Shown: positions 35,459 through 46,200, numbered from the stretch's first letter. The stretch is DNA of 64,000 nt from Sphingomonas sp. NFR15 (GCF_900103265.1 NZ_FMWX01000004.1:186001-250000), one strand, 5' to 3'. Notes: a model not told the origin generated them from the letters alone. Program-made: numbers and translations.

Positions 35459-38420
35459 ACCATTCGTCGCGGCGCATCAACTGGTCATACTCGCTATAGG
35501 GCGCGAACTCGGGGTGGAGCTTCGCGGTGAACGGCTCGCCGGCGGTCAGCCAACGGCCGACCGCCTCGCTGAAATGATGCGCGGCGAGCGTGGTGAACTC
35601 CTCGGGAAGCACTTTCTCGGCCTTGCCCGCCGGATCGACCGGCGAGGTGACATAGCCGAACTGGTCGTTGCGCTTGCTAAGCGACCAATATTCGAAGCCG
35701 CGTGCCTGGCCCGTGATCCCCTCGAACCCGCCGCGCTCCGCGATCAGCCCGAGCAGCCCGAGTTGCAGGCTGAACCCGGCGCGCACCGCGGCGGGCGATG
35801 GCGGCGTCCCCGTCTTGTAATCGATCACGACGAGGCTGCCGTCGACGAGGCGATCGAGCCGGTCGAACGTGCCGTTGAGCGTCACCCCGGCGAAGTCGAT
35901 ACTGCCCTTGCGTTCGACCGCGACCACGGTGCGGCCTTCCTCGGCCTGTGTCTCGATCGTGCGCGCGATCCAGTCGATCGCCTGCATCAGCCGCGGCTGC
36001 CACAAAGCGCGCATCATCGGGTGGGTGCGCTCGTCCGCGAGCATCGCGCGCGCGCGATCGTGGAGCTTGTCGGGATGGCAGGCGTCCTCGCGCGCCCATT
36101 CCTCCAGGATCGCGTGAACGGCGGTGCCGCGCCAGGCCGCACTCGGATCGGCATCGACCGGGTCGAGCGGGGCGAGGCGGAGAATCTGGCGGGCATAGAA
36201 AGCAAACGGATCGGCCTTGAGCCGATCGACATCGGTGACCGCGATCCGCTTCGGTCGCAGCGCCGCGTCGGGCGACGGCGCCGGCTGATCGGCGGGTTCG
36301 TGCGCGCCCGGATCGTCGAGCGCGCGAGTCCAGCGTTCGAGCGGCAGCGCCCTGCCCCGCGCCCACGTCTCGCCGGCGAGCGCCTGCAAGCGCAACCAGA
36401 ACCGCGAGGCGATCGCCGGCTGGGTCGCGTCGCGGCGCGCGCGGGTGATGAGCGCGTTCGGCGCCCCCAGCGCGCTCGCGAAATCATGCGCCGCCATCCC
36501 GACCGCGCGCTCCTGCCCCGGCAACCCGAGCGCGATGCGAATGCGCGGCGCGAGCCACGGATCGGGTGCGGGCTGCCCCGGCCACACGCCTTCGTTGAGG
36601 CCACCGAGGATCATCAGATCGGCGGTCTGGAGGCGCGCTTCGATCAGGCCGTAGATCGCCAGCCGCGGATGGCCGCCTTGCGCGGGCCGCACCGCGATCT
36701 CGTCCATCACCGTGCGCAGCAACGCGGCGAGCGCCTCGGGATCGACCAGCCTCGGCCCTTCATCGGCGCGCGCCTCGAGATCGGCGAGGAAGTCGGACGC
36801 AGCGCGGCCGGCCGCGCCGCTCCACACCGCATCGCCGCACAACGCCTGCGCCGTTTCTCGCAGCGCCGCGACGAGCGTGCCGAGCGGCTGCGGCCCCGCC
36901 TCGAACACCGCTTCGAGCGAGGCGAGCAACGCGCGCGCCTCCGGCCACCAGACAGCCGCGGCGGCGCGGCGTGCGCGCTCGCGTTCGGGCGGATCGGCGA
37001 GATGCGCGTCGATCCCGGCCAGGCCCGCCGCCGGACGCGGCCCGCGCAGCACCCGGTCGAGCTTGCGCGCGCCCTCCAGCCAGCCGCGCCGCCCCTCCCC
37101 CGCACGCACCAGCGGATGCTTGAGCAAGGTCAGCAGCGCAAGTGGGGCGAAGCGCTGCGCGGCGGCATCGGCCAGCGCGAGCAGCACCGTTCCCGACGCC
37201 CGAATCGACAGCGGCCGCCCGGCGGTATCGTCAATCTCGATGTTCCAGCGCTGGCAGTGAACCGCCACCCGCCGCGCGAGCGCGCGATCGGGCGTGACCA
37301 GCGCCGCCGTGCGTTCGGGCGTCTCCAGCGCCTGCCGCAGCGCGAGCGCGATCGCCTGCGCCTCTTCGGCCGGGGTCGCGAGTTCGGCGGCCTCGATACC
37401 CGCGAGCCGACGCTCGGCGGCGGGTAGATCGGTCCATTTGCCGGTGAAATCGGCCGGCGCGAGCGCGCTGGCGATCGCCTTGCCGCGCGCCGCGGTCGCG
37501 TCGAATTCGCTGCCGTCGCGCCAAATCGCCACTTCGGCGCGGTTGAACCCCATCCGGTCAAGCAGCAGCTTGAGGTGGAATTGCGGATGCGTCTCGATCG
37601 AGCGCCGGGTGATGCCGGTGACCGGGTCGGGCGCGTGCGGCCCGAGCGCCTGCCATTCGGCCTCGTCCATACCCGTGGCAAGATCGGCGAACACGACCAT
37701 GCCGCGCTCCAGCATCGCCACCCGGCGCAGCAGCCCGGCGACGGCGGGCGCGGTGTCGGTGATGCCCGCCGCACAGACGAACCCGCCCGGCGGCGCGTCC
37801 TTCCAGCGCGCCGCGAGCCGCCGCAGCAGCCGCGCCCGCCGGTCGGCCAGATCGATGCAACCGAGCCGCGCCAGTTCGGCGGGCCAACGATCGAACACTA
37901 GCGTGAACAGGTCGAGCGCGCGGTGCCAATGCGCCGAAAGCGCTTCGCCGAGGTCGATCTCCCGCAGCCGACGCGGCGGCACCTCCTCGACGAGCAATTG
38001 GTCGAGCGTCCGCGCGAGATCGCCCGCCAGCCGCACCGCTTCCGCCGCGTCGATCGGCTGGCCCGCGCGCTCGCGGGCGTCCGCGACCAGCCGCGCGAGG
38101 ATCAGCCGGCGCTGCAGCGGCGCCACCGCGGGCGGAACCGGATCAGCCTCGTCCGCCGGATCGAGCGCCGCGCCCGCCGCCTCGTCGAGCGCGGGGTCGC
38201 CGAGCGCCACGAGGCGCGGCAACAGCAGCCCGCCGCCGCTCGCGCGCACGAACGCATCGGTAACCGCGCGTTTGGCGCGATTGTTGGGAAGCAGCACCAG
38301 CCCGCGCGCGAGCCCGAGCGGGTCGCCACCGAAGCGCCGGATCAACCCGGCGGCGAGCGAATCGGCAAACGCGCGATGCGCCGGGATCGTGTAGAGCTGC
38401 GGCTTGAGAGCGCCGGTCAT
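35442..38420 (-). CDS. addB: Double-strand break repair protein AddB
   Basis: The 992-residue partner of AddA has the alphaproteobacterial AddB layout. An N-terminal inactive helicase-like region starts near GLVLLPNNRAKRAVTDAF, and a central region carries LMILGGLNEGVWPGQPAPDPWL. A C-terminal nuclease has GSLVVIDYKTGTPPSP. It recognises Chi-type sites and provides the second nuclease in the complex. A type A repeat separates it from murU, so it may have its own transcript. Confidence 0.94.
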   Translation of the reverse strand: MTGALKPQLYTIPAHRAFADSLAAGLIRRFGGDPLGLARGLVLLPNNRAKRAVTDAFVRASGGGLLLPRLVALGDPALDEAAGAALDPADEADPVPPAVAPLQRRLILARLVADARERAGQPIDAAEAVRLAGDLARTLDQLLVEEVPPRRLREIDLGEALSAHWHRALDLFTLVFDRWPAELARLGCIDLADRRARLLRRLAARWKDAPPGGFVCAAGITDTAPAVAGLLRRVAMLERGMVVFADLATGMDEAEWQALGPHAPDPVTGITRRSIETHPQFHLKLLLDRMGFNRAEVAIWRDGSEFDATAARGKAIASALAPADFTGKWTDLPAAERRLAGIEAAELATPAEEAQAIALALRQALETPERTAALVTPDRALARRVAVHCQRWNIEIDDTAGRPLSIRASGTVLLALADAAAQRFAPLALLTLLKHPLVRAGEGRRGWLEGARKLDRVLRGPRPAAGLAGIDAHLADPPERERARRAAAAVWWPEARALLASLEAVFEAGPQPLGTLVAALRETAQALCGDAVWSGAAGRAASDFLADLEARADEGPRLVDPEALAALLRTVMDEIAVRPAQGGHPRLAIYGLIEARLQTADLMILGGLNEGVWPGQPAPDPWLAPRIRIALGLPGQERAVGMAAHDFASALGAPNALITRARRDATQPAIASRFWLRLQALAGETWARGRALPLERWTRALDDPGAHEPADQPAPSPDAALRPKRIAVTDVDRLKADPFAFYARQILRLAPLDPVDADPSAAWRGTAVHAILEEWAREDACHPDKLHDRARAMLADERTHPMMRALWQPRLMQAIDWIARTIETQAEEGRTVVAVERKGSIDFAGVTLNGTFDRLDRLVDGSLVVIDYKTGTPPSPAAVRAGFSLQLGLLGLIAERGGFEGITGQARGFEYWSLSKRNDQFGYVTSPVDPAGKAEKVLPEEFTTLAAHHFSEAVGRWLTAGEPFTAKLHPEFAPYSEYDQLMRRDEWYGRER

Positions 38421-38454
38421 GCGGCCGTTTGCCCGTGGGATATCGACCGCCCCT

Positions 38455-38488
38455 CCGTTCGTCCCGAACGACGTCGAGGGACGAACGG
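38455..38488. repeat. Type A repeat, compact palindrome (copy A7)
   Basis: CCGTTCGTCCC and GGGACGAACGG are perfect arms with a 12-bp centre, so this copy lacks the usual spacer. It lies between murU and addB, downstream of murU. Confidence 0.85.
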
Positions 38489-38510
38489 AGGGGAGAGCAG
38501 CCGATCGGCG

Positions 38511-39272
38511 TCAGCCATCGGCGAGGATCGCCTCGGTCTTGCCGATTGCGCCGGGCGAACCGACGTCGAACCACAGCCCCTGGTGGACCATGCCATAAGC
38601 GCGCCCGGCGTCGATCGCGCGCTCCCAGAACAGCCGCGTCGAGAACGGCCCCTCGGGCCAGTCGCGGATCACGCGCGGCGACAGGATCTGCACGCCGGTA
38701 TAGACGAACGGCGCGGGCTTGCCGGGCGTGCGCCATCCGGTGATGCGGCCGTCCGCCGCCAGCCGGAAGTCCCCCATCCCGACATGGTTGTTGGCGCGCG
38801 CCAGCGGCACCATCAGCAGCAGCGCGTCCATCCGCGCGTCGTCCCACTGCGCCGCGAGCAGGCGGATCGCATCGGTCGGGCCGTCGATCCACAGATTGTC
38901 GCTGTTGACCACCACGAACGGCGCGTCGCCGATCAGCGCGCGCGCCTGGACGATGCCCCCGCCCGTCTCCATCAACCGGCCGCGCTCGTCCGACACGACG
39001 ATCTCGATGCCCTTCACCCGGTTGCGCAGATGCGCCTCGAGCGCGTCGGCGAGGTAATGCACGTTGACGATCGCGCGCTTGACGCCGGCCGAGCGCAGCC
39101 GGTCGAGCGCATGGTCGATCAGCGGCTTCCCCGCGACTTCGATCAGCGGCTTGGGCCGCGTCGCGGTGAGTGGGCGCATCCGCTTGCCCAGCCCCGCCGC
39201 CATCACCATCGCGGTCTCGGGCACGTGCGCATCCGGGACGGGCCGCAGCGCGAGCGTCTTCTTGGCGGTCAT
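38511..39272 (-). CDS. murU: N-acetylmuramate-1-phosphate uridylyltransferase MurU
   Basis: This 253-residue nucleotidyltransferase has the signature AAGLGKRMRPLTATRPKPLI, VVNSDNLWIDGP and VYTGVQILSPRV. MurU makes UDP-MurNAc from MurNAc-1-phosphate in the peptidoglycan recycling route that bypasses MurA. The preceding amgK, overlapped by 4 nt, supports this over a generic sugar-phosphate nucleotidyltransferase. The ATG at 39272 starts MTAKKTLALRP. Confidence 0.86.
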   Translation of the reverse strand: MTAKKTLALRPVPDAHVPETAMVMAAGLGKRMRPLTATRPKPLIEVAGKPLIDHALDRLRSAGVKRAIVNVHYLADALEAHLRNRVKGIEIVVSDERGRLMETGGGIVQARALIGDAPFVVVNSDNLWIDGPTDAIRLLAAQWDDARMDALLLMVPLARANNHVGMGDFRLAADGRITGWRTPGKPAPFVYTGVQILSPRVIRDWPEGPFSTRLFWERAIDAGRAYGMVHQGLWFDVGSPGAIGKTEAILADG

Positions 39273-40237
39273 GCCTGTGCCACCTGCATCGGATCGCCGC
39301 GCAGCGCGGGCGGAATATTGGCATCGAACCACGCCGCAACGGGCGCGAGATCGGGATGCGCCAGATCGCGTTCGAGATAGCCCCACACGCGCGGGCACAG
39401 CGCCGCGTAGCGCGGCTTGCCGTCGCGTCGCCACAACCGCGTGAAGATGCCGATGATCTTGGCGTTGCGCTGCGCGCCGAGCACGCGATAGGCGGTGTCG
39501 AACGCGTCGCCCGCGCCGGTTTCGGCATGGTAGCGCGCGAGCATCGCGGTCTCGATCTCCACCGGCACGTCGCGCCGCGCGTCCTGGAGCAGCGAGACCA
39601 GATCATAGGCCGGGTGGCCGGCGAGCGCGTCCTGGAAATCGAGCAGGCCGAGGCTGCCGTCTTCGAGCAGCATCAGATTCTCGGCGTGATAATCGCGCAG
39701 CACCGTCACGCGGGGGCCGTCGAGCGCCGCTTCGAACACGGCGTCCCAGGCGGCGGTATAGCCGGCATGGTCCACCGCGATGCCGACCGCCGGGCAATAC
39801 CATTCGGGGAGAAGATCGACCTCACGGTGGAGCACGGCGCGATCATAGGGCGGCACGTCCCCCGCCGCGTGCTTGTGCAGCGCGACCAGGATGTCGATCG
39901 CCGCGGCGTAGAGCGCCGCCTCGCGCGCCGGCTCGGCATCGGCGGTCTCGCGCAGCCGGTCGTCGCCGAAATCCTCGATCAGCACGAGACCATGCGCCAG
40001 ATCGCTGCCGAGGATCGCGGGCGCGCGAAAGCCGCGCTCGGCGAGCCAGCTCGCGATGGCGATGAACGGGCGCGGATCTTCCTGCGGCGGCGGCGCGTCC
40101 ATCAGCACGGCACGGCGATCGGGCGCGACGACGCGGAAATAGCGGCGGAACGAAGCGTCGCCCGCGAGCGGCAGGATCTCGGCATCGCCCCAGCCAAGCG
40201 CGCTGAGGAAATCGCGCGCTTGCGCGGGCGGAATCAT
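39269..40237 (-). CDS. amgK: N-acetylmuramate/N-acetylglucosamine kinase AmgK
   Basis: This roughly 322-residue aminoglycoside-phosphotransferase-fold kinase has GDASFRRYFRV (nucleotide loop), VLIEDFGDDRL, the catalytic VLRDYHAENLMLLE and metal-binding GLLDFQDALAGHPAYDL. AmgK phosphorylates the anomeric OH of MurNAc, feeding MurU. The ATG at 40237 overlaps the tsaE stop by 4 nt; a start at 40249 would add four residues. Antibiotic resistance is not implied, because the neighbourhood is cell-wall recycling. Confidence 0.87.
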   Translation of the reverse strand: MIPPAQARDFLSALGWGDAEILPLAGDASFRRYFRVVAPDRRAVLMDAPPPQEDPRPFIAIASWLAERGFRAPAILGSDLAHGLVLIEDFGDDRLRETADAEPAREAALYAAAIDILVALHKHAAGDVPPYDRAVLHREVDLLPEWYCPAVGIAVDHAGYTAAWDAVFEAALDGPRVTVLRDYHAENLMLLEDGSLGLLDFQDALAGHPAYDLVSLLQDARRDVPVEIETAMLARYHAETGAGDAFDTAYRVLGAQRNAKIIGIFTRLWRRDGKPRYAALCPRVWGYLERDLAHPDLAPVAAWFDANIPPALRGDPMQVAQA

Positions 40238-40680
40238 GGAAAGGGCCATCGCGCCTTCCATGCCGCCGGCACCTGCGCTGTCAAGCGGCGGCCGCCATCG
40301 GGGGTGAATTCGATCGCGAGCGCCAGCGCCTCGGGCCATGCGCCGGGCGCGCGATCGGGCCATTCGACGATCAGCAATGAATCCGCCGCCGCCTCGTCGA
40401 GCCCCAATTCCGCGATCTCCTCGGGGTCTTCGATGCGGTAGAGATCGACGTGCAGCACCGGCAGGGCGGTTTCCGGCGGCGCATAGGGCTGGACGATCGC
40501 GAAGCTCGGCGACGGCGCCTCGCCCTCGAGGCCGAGCGCGGCGAGCAGCCCGCGCGCGATGCTGGTCTTGCCCGCGCCGAGCGAACCGGTCAGCGTGATG
40601 ACGTCGCCGGGGCGCACCAGCGCGGCGAGGCGCGCGCCGAACGCCGCGCTCGCCGCTTCGTCGGGGAGCGCGATCGTCAT
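40234..40680 (-). CDS. tsaE: tRNA threonylcarbamoyladenosine synthesis ATPase TsaE
   Basis: This 148-residue P-loop protein has Walker A LTGSLGAGKTSIARG near residue 35, SPSFAIVQPY and VDLYRIEDPEEIAELGLDE. ADSLLIVEWPDRAP follows. TsaE supports the TsaB-TsaD complex that makes t6A37 in tRNAs; those partners are not here. It overlaps divL upstream and amgK downstream by 4 nt each, so the four genes divL-tsaE-amgK-murU form one coupled operon. Confidence 0.94.
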   Translation of the reverse strand: MTIALPDEAASAAFGARLAALVRPGDVITLTGSLGAGKTSIARGLLAALGLEGEAPSPSFAIVQPYAPPETALPVLHVDLYRIEDPEEIAELGLDEAAADSLLIVEWPDRAPGAWPEALALAIEFTPDGGRRLTAQVPAAWKARWPFP

Positions 40681-43028
40681 CGGTTTCGCGGCAACAGCAC
40701 GGTGATCGCGGTGCCGGCGCCCGGCTCCGATAACAGTTCGATCGTCCCGCCATGCGCCTCGACGAACTGCTTGGCGAGCGGCAATCCCAGCCCCAGCGCG
40801 CGCTCGCCGTCGCGGGTCACGCCGGGCTGCGCGAACCGGTCGAACGCGCGCGCCACGTCCTGCGGGCTCATCCCCGCGCCGTCGTCCGAGACGACGATCC
40901 GCGCCGCGCTCGAATCGCCGTCGACGTGGAGCAGGATGCGGCCACCCGGCGGCGTCCCGGCGACGGCGTGGCGGAGCAGATGCTCGATCACCTGGCGAAT
41001 GCGCCTGCTATCGCCGCGCACGATCCCGGCGGAGGGCATCACCTCGACCACGAACTCCAGCTTGCGCCGATCGGCCAACGGCGCGACCGCGCGCGCGGCA
41101 CCACGCGCGAGCGGTACCAGATCCACCTCCTCGCGGACGGCCGCCGGCTCGGGCTCGTCGCTCTGCGTGAGATCGAGCACGTCGTCGACCAGCGCGCCGA
41201 GCCGCTGCACCGATTCGAGGATCGCATCGACATAGCTCGCGGCCGTGTCGTTGAGCTTGCCGCCATAGCCCGCGCTCAGCATCTCGGCGAAGCCGCTGAT
41301 CGAGGTGAGCGGGGTGCGCAGTTCGTAGCTCATATTGGCGACGAACGAGGTCTTGACCCGGTCGGCCGCCTCCAGCGCCTCGTTGCGGTCGCGAAGCGCC
41401 GTCTCGATGCGCCGCCGGTCGGTGGTGTCGAGCATCGTGAACAGGCCGTTGCCGTCGGGCAGCGGCACCGCGGCGAACTCGAAATAGCGCCCGTCGGCGA
41501 AGCGCACCTGCCCGCCGCGCTGCTGCCGCTCGACCGTGGCGGCGCGCACCAGGTCTCCGATCAGCGCCGCGCGGTCGGGATTGGCGAGCCTCGGCGCGGC
41601 CTTCTCGGCGAGCGCATCGACGCGCGGATGCGTCGCCAGGAACGCCTCGTCGAGATCCCACAACATGCGGAACTTGTTGTTCCACAATTGCAGCCGGCCA
41701 TCGGCGGCGAACACGCCGAGCGCCTCGAACAGATTCTCGAACGTCGCGGTGCGCACCCGCAGCAGCGTGTCGAGCCCGCTCGCGAGCTGGACCTGTTCGG
41801 TGCGGTCCTCGAAGATCAGCAGCAGCCCGCCATCGGGCAGCGGCTGCGCGACGACACGCAGATGCACGCCGCCGGGCAGATGCCATTGCTCCTCGATCAC
41901 CCCGCCGGTCGCGACGAACCAGCCGCGCCGCTCCGCCTTCCAGCCGGGAAAATCCCGCACTTCGGGCAGGCGGTTGCGTTCGCGCATATGTTCCAGCACG
42001 CGATCGAACTCGGGCGAGTCGGCGAGCCACTCGCTTTCGATGCCGAAGATGCGCTGGAACGGCTGGTTGAAGAAGGTCAGCGCGCGGTCCGCGCCGAATT
42101 GCGCGACCCCGGCCGAAAGCCGGTCGAGCGTCGCGCGTTCGGTCTCGCCGAGCCGCTTGATCGCCGCGCGCGCCTGTTCGAGATCCTCGATATCGACCGC
42201 GAAGCCCGCGACCCCGCCATCGGGCATCGGCACGTCATAGACGCGCAGCATCCGCCGCTCGCCCTTGATGGTCGCGGGCATCGCCTTGACCTGCAACCGG
42301 TTGGTGTCACGCGCCGCGACCGCCCCCGCGAGCGGGCCGCCCCGCCCGCCGCCTTCGAGCAGTTCCAGACCGCGCGCCACCGCGTCCTCCGGGTCGGCGG
42401 CATCGACCGCGTCGGCATAATGGCTGTTGACCATCGCCAGCCGCATGTCCGCGCCGCGATACCACATCGGCATCGGCGCGGCCTGGATCAGCCCGGTGAG
42501 CACGTCGAACGCGCGGTGCGCGGCGGCGACCTCGTCGCTCAGCCGCTCGATCTCGGCGAGCGTCTCGGTCGCATCGAACACCCAGAGCACCACGCCGCCG
42601 GGCGCGCGAAGCTCGCTCGCCGCCTTGGCGCCACGGATCATCAGCGTACGCGACGCGCCGATCGCCCGCACCGAGCGGCTGAACGGACGCCCCGATTTTT
42701 GCGTCGCCGCGATCTCGGCGGCGAGCGCATCGGCATCACGCGCCGACAATCCGCCAGCCTCCCCCGCGAGATCGGCGAGATAGCGCGGCGGCGCGGTTAG
42801 GCCCAGCCAGTCACCGAATTGCTCGGGCGCATCGACCCGCCCGTCCGCACGCACGATCACCGCCAGCGCGGGGGAGGCTTGGAGAAGCGCTGTGAGCGAG
42901 CCGTTCTCCGCCACCGCCGCCGCCGCGTTCCGCTGCGCCAGCAACCCGCGATACAGGGCATAGATCGCCCCCATCAGCACAAGCGCGACGATCGCGCCCG
43001 CCATCAGGGGCTGCGCGGTGCTCATCAC
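40677..43028 (-). CDS. divL: DivL-like pseudo-histidine kinase (Tyr at the phospho-acceptor site)
   Basis: The 783-residue protein has one N-terminal membrane helix (about residues 9-27), a series of PAS-type domains (about 40-540), then a HisKA-like dimerisation helix and an HATPase domain. At the H-box it reads NMSYELRTPL, with Tyr568 in place of His. The N-box reads EHLLRHAV without the usual Asn, while VSDDGAGM and LGLGLPLAKQ are kept. Caulobacter DivL also carries Tyr at this position and controls CckA/DivK cell-fate signalling rather than phosphotransfer. The tsaE neighbourhood and the length fit DivL. Confidence 0.88.
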   Translation of the reverse strand: MMSTAQPLMAGAIVALVLMGAIYALYRGLLAQRNAAAAVAENGSLTALLQASPALAVIVRADGRVDAPEQFGDWLGLTAPPRYLADLAGEAGGLSARDADALAAEIAATQKSGRPFSRSVRAIGASRTLMIRGAKAASELRAPGGVVLWVFDATETLAEIERLSDEVAAAHRAFDVLTGLIQAAPMPMWYRGADMRLAMVNSHYADAVDAADPEDAVARGLELLEGGGRGGPLAGAVAARDTNRLQVKAMPATIKGERRMLRVYDVPMPDGGVAGFAVDIEDLEQARAAIKRLGETERATLDRLSAGVAQFGADRALTFFNQPFQRIFGIESEWLADSPEFDRVLEHMRERNRLPEVRDFPGWKAERRGWFVATGGVIEEQWHLPGGVHLRVVAQPLPDGGLLLIFEDRTEQVQLASGLDTLLRVRTATFENLFEALGVFAADGRLQLWNNKFRMLWDLDEAFLATHPRVDALAEKAAPRLANPDRAALIGDLVRAATVERQQRGGQVRFADGRYFEFAAVPLPDGNGLFTMLDTTDRRRIETALRDRNEALEAADRVKTSFVANMSYELRTPLTSISGFAEMLSAGYGGKLNDTAASYVDAILESVQRLGALVDDVLDLTQSDEPEPAAVREEVDLVPLARGAARAVAPLADRRKLEFVVEVMPSAGIVRGDSRRIRQVIEHLLRHAVAGTPPGGRILLHVDGDSSAARIVVSDDGAGMSPQDVARAFDRFAQPGVTRDGERALGLGLPLAKQFVEAHGGTIELLSEPGAGTAITVLLPRNR

Positions 43029-43144
43029 CGCGATGACTTGTCAAAAGGTCGACGCGGACATCGCATCAGCATTCCATATAGCGGCGCGAGGCGAATGGAA
43101 GAGCTTCGCGGCATTCGCGCCGACGTGAGATCGCCGGTCTCACA

Positions 43145-43175
43145 CCAAAAAGGCCCGGCGACGGCCGGGCCTTTC
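43145..43175 (-). terminator. Rho-independent terminator after the TonB receptor gene
   Basis: AAGGCCCGGC and GCCGGGCCTT pair around a 4-nt loop and are followed on the minus strand by a T-run (TTTTT). The reverse side also has T's, so it could act in both directions. It separates the receptor gene from divL. Confidence 0.85.
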
Positions 43176-43206
43176 CTTGACGGGCCAGCGTGCGAAGCGC
43201 CTCGCC

Positions 43207-46200
43207 TCAGAGCTTGACCGAGGCGCCGATATACATGAACCGACCGATGTTGTCGTAAACGCTTTGACCAAGACTGGTGCCGAGAATGCCGTAAGGCGGC
43301 TTCTTGTCGGTCAGATTGTCGACGCCACCGTAGAAGCGGAACGTCTTGTTGACATCCACGGTCGCACGGATCGCGTGATAGAACACCGAAGGATAATATT
43401 CGACATCGGCATAATAGGGATCGAGCGGCGCAACCCCGTAGGTCTCGTGTTGCGATTCCCAATCCGTGATCGACTGACGACCGATATAGCGAAGCTGATA
43501 GCCGAGCGTGAAGTTGCTATGCTTGTAGTCCGCCGAGAAGGTGAACTTGTAGATGGGATCGCCAAGCTCACCCTTCACCCGGTCCGGCTGGCTGGTATTG
43601 TCGAGGTACGGATAATCGGTCCGCGTATCGACATACGTCCCGACGAAGCGGAGCGCGACCTTGTTCGAACCGCCGAAACTGCGGTTGTACGCAAGATCCA
43701 CGTCGATGCCGCGTGCGTCCAGCGCCGCGAAGTTGACGACGCTCTGCAGCAACGCGGGCCGCGCGAATAGGCCATTGGCCTGGCGCGGGTTGATGAGTTT
43801 GCAGAACTGGTTGTCGAGCGACGGGCCATCATAACATGCGTCGAGGATGGTCTGCGCGTCCACCGGGTTGATGACGTTGCTGATCTTCACATCATACCAA
43901 TCGACGGTCAACGACAGGCCCGGCACGTAGCGCGGCTGGAAGATCGCGCCGACGGTCCAGCTCCGCGACTCTTCCGCCGTCAGATTGGGGTTGCCTCCCG
44001 ACAGATACTCGGTGCTGCCCGCGCGTGCCACGTCATTGACGAAGTTCGCCGGCACGCCTGCCGCCGCGCAGTTCGCCGCACGGGTCGCCTTGCCCTTGTT
44101 GATGAAGTTCGCGTCGCAGGGATCGTTGAGCAGATCGAAGTTCTGCGAGTTGGACGAATAGAGATCACCAAGCGACGGCGCGCGGACCGACTTCGAATAG
44201 TTCACCCGGAATTTCACGTCACGAATCGGCGCATAGATCGCGCCCGCATTGTAGGCGAAGACCGTTCCCGTCGATCCCTTATAGTCCGCGACCCGGCCCG
44301 CGCCGTTGATGGTCAGTTCGTGAACGAACGGCAGATCCTTGAGCAGCGGCAGTTCGAGTTCGCCATAAGCCTCCTTCACCTCGAACGACGGCGGGTTGAA
44401 GTCGGCGATGGCGTTGAAGAACGTGTCGCCGCCCTTGATGACATCGTCATAGGCCTGGAACGCCGTCTCACGACGATATTCGCCGCCGATCGCGAACCGC
44501 ACCGGGCCGCCGGGCAGCTCGAACAGTTGCGAACTGTCGCCGACGAGGTTGGCGTTGACATCGAATTCGGTCGCCTTCGCACGACTGGTCGAGGTCGTGT
44601 TGATGTAGTTCAGCGCTGCCTGGCTCGGCGCGCCATTCCCGAACAGGTTGATCGGGACGCAAGCCGCGTCGGTGACCGTGACCTGATTGACGCGGCAGAC
44701 GATCTGCCCCGCGCCGTTGCGCACCGCGTCCGCCGCCTTCTGGAAGCGGGATTCGATGCGGTTGTTGTAGAACCGCGAGTTGCTGTGGAACTCGCCGTAA
44801 TTGACCGAGACGTCGTATTTCCAGTCGGTGTTGAACGTCCCCTCGAAGCCGGCGACGATGCGGTAGGTGTCGCGACGATCGAATTCATCACGCGTGCCCA
44901 GGTCGTTATTGTTGCGATTGAGCCGGAAAAACTCGGACCCGGCCGGCAGCGCCGCGCGGATCGTCGCGGCGGCACCGGGTTGCAGATAGGCGTTGTCGAA
45001 GAAGATCGGCACGCCCGAACCGAGATAGGTGCTGGGATCAGCGTCCGGACCGCCCTGCTCGCCGCCCTGCCCGAAGGTTGGCTGACCCTGGCTGAACGCT
45101 TCGACGCGGACGAACTTCGCCTCGAAGAACGGCTTGAACCCCTCCGACACATCGAAATGCCCAAGCACATTGGCGACATAGCGCTTCAGCGAAGGATCGA
45201 GCGTGCCGCGATCGTTGAGCGTCGCGCCGCTGCCGCCCTGGTTGTTGTTCGACCCCGCCGGCCGGAAGTCCGTGCCGTAATTATATTCGTACAGCGAGCC
45301 ATTGGGATTGAACCCGTAGATGCGCGGATATCCGTTCGGAAGGCAGCCGGCAGGCGCGCCGCCGCCGCACGAGCGTACGCCGGAGCCGTTATAGGCGATG
45401 AAATTGCCGCCATTGTCATAGCCGTAGCTGCGCACGCCGGTCAGGAAACGCCGGTCCGGGATGGTGTTGTCCAGACCCGGATTATCGACCAACTGGAACT
45501 GGTTGCGACCCGAGAAAGCGCCGGTCAGATCGTCGCGGTCGGCATATGTCACCATATCCGAATTGTTGTATTCGAGGTTGACGGCGATGTTGCCCCGGCC
45601 ATCCGCGAAATTCTTGCCGAACGTGCCCGACAGCCGCTGCGTACCGCGTCCGCCGCGTGAACTGATCCCGGTCTGGGCGTTGAGCGAAGCGCCGTCGAAG
45701 TTCCGCTTGAGCACGAAGTTGACGACGCCGGCCATCGCATCCGAGCCGTAAACGGCTGAACTGCCGCCCGTCACGATGTCGATGCGATCCACCAGGTCCG
45801 TCGGGATGGTGTTGACGTCCACGAGGAAGTCACCCGCCGACGACGTGATATGCCGTCGGCCGTTGACGAGCACGAGCGTACGAACCACGCCGAGGCCGCG
45901 CAGATCGAGGAAGTTGACGCCCGACGTCCCGATATACTGCGTCGAGTTCGACTGGCTGTAGGTCGAACGCAGCGACGGCATCGTGTTGAGAACGTCGCCG
46001 AGCACGATCGATCCCGTGCGGGTCACATCGGCGGCGGTCAGCGTTGTCACGGGGATCGGCGAGTCGAGCGTCGGCCGCGCGATGCGCGATCCGGTCACGA
46101 CGATATCGGTAGGCGCTTCGTCGGCCGGCGCCGCGACACGCGGGTTCACATCTGTGCCCACAGCCGGGACAGGCTCGGAGGAGGTTTGCGCGAACGCTGG

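Noticed and set aside
39269..40249. AmgK as an aminoglycoside resistance kinase
   Set aside because: The phosphotransferase fold is shared, but coupling to murU and tsaE fits cell-wall sugar recycling; no resistance context is present.
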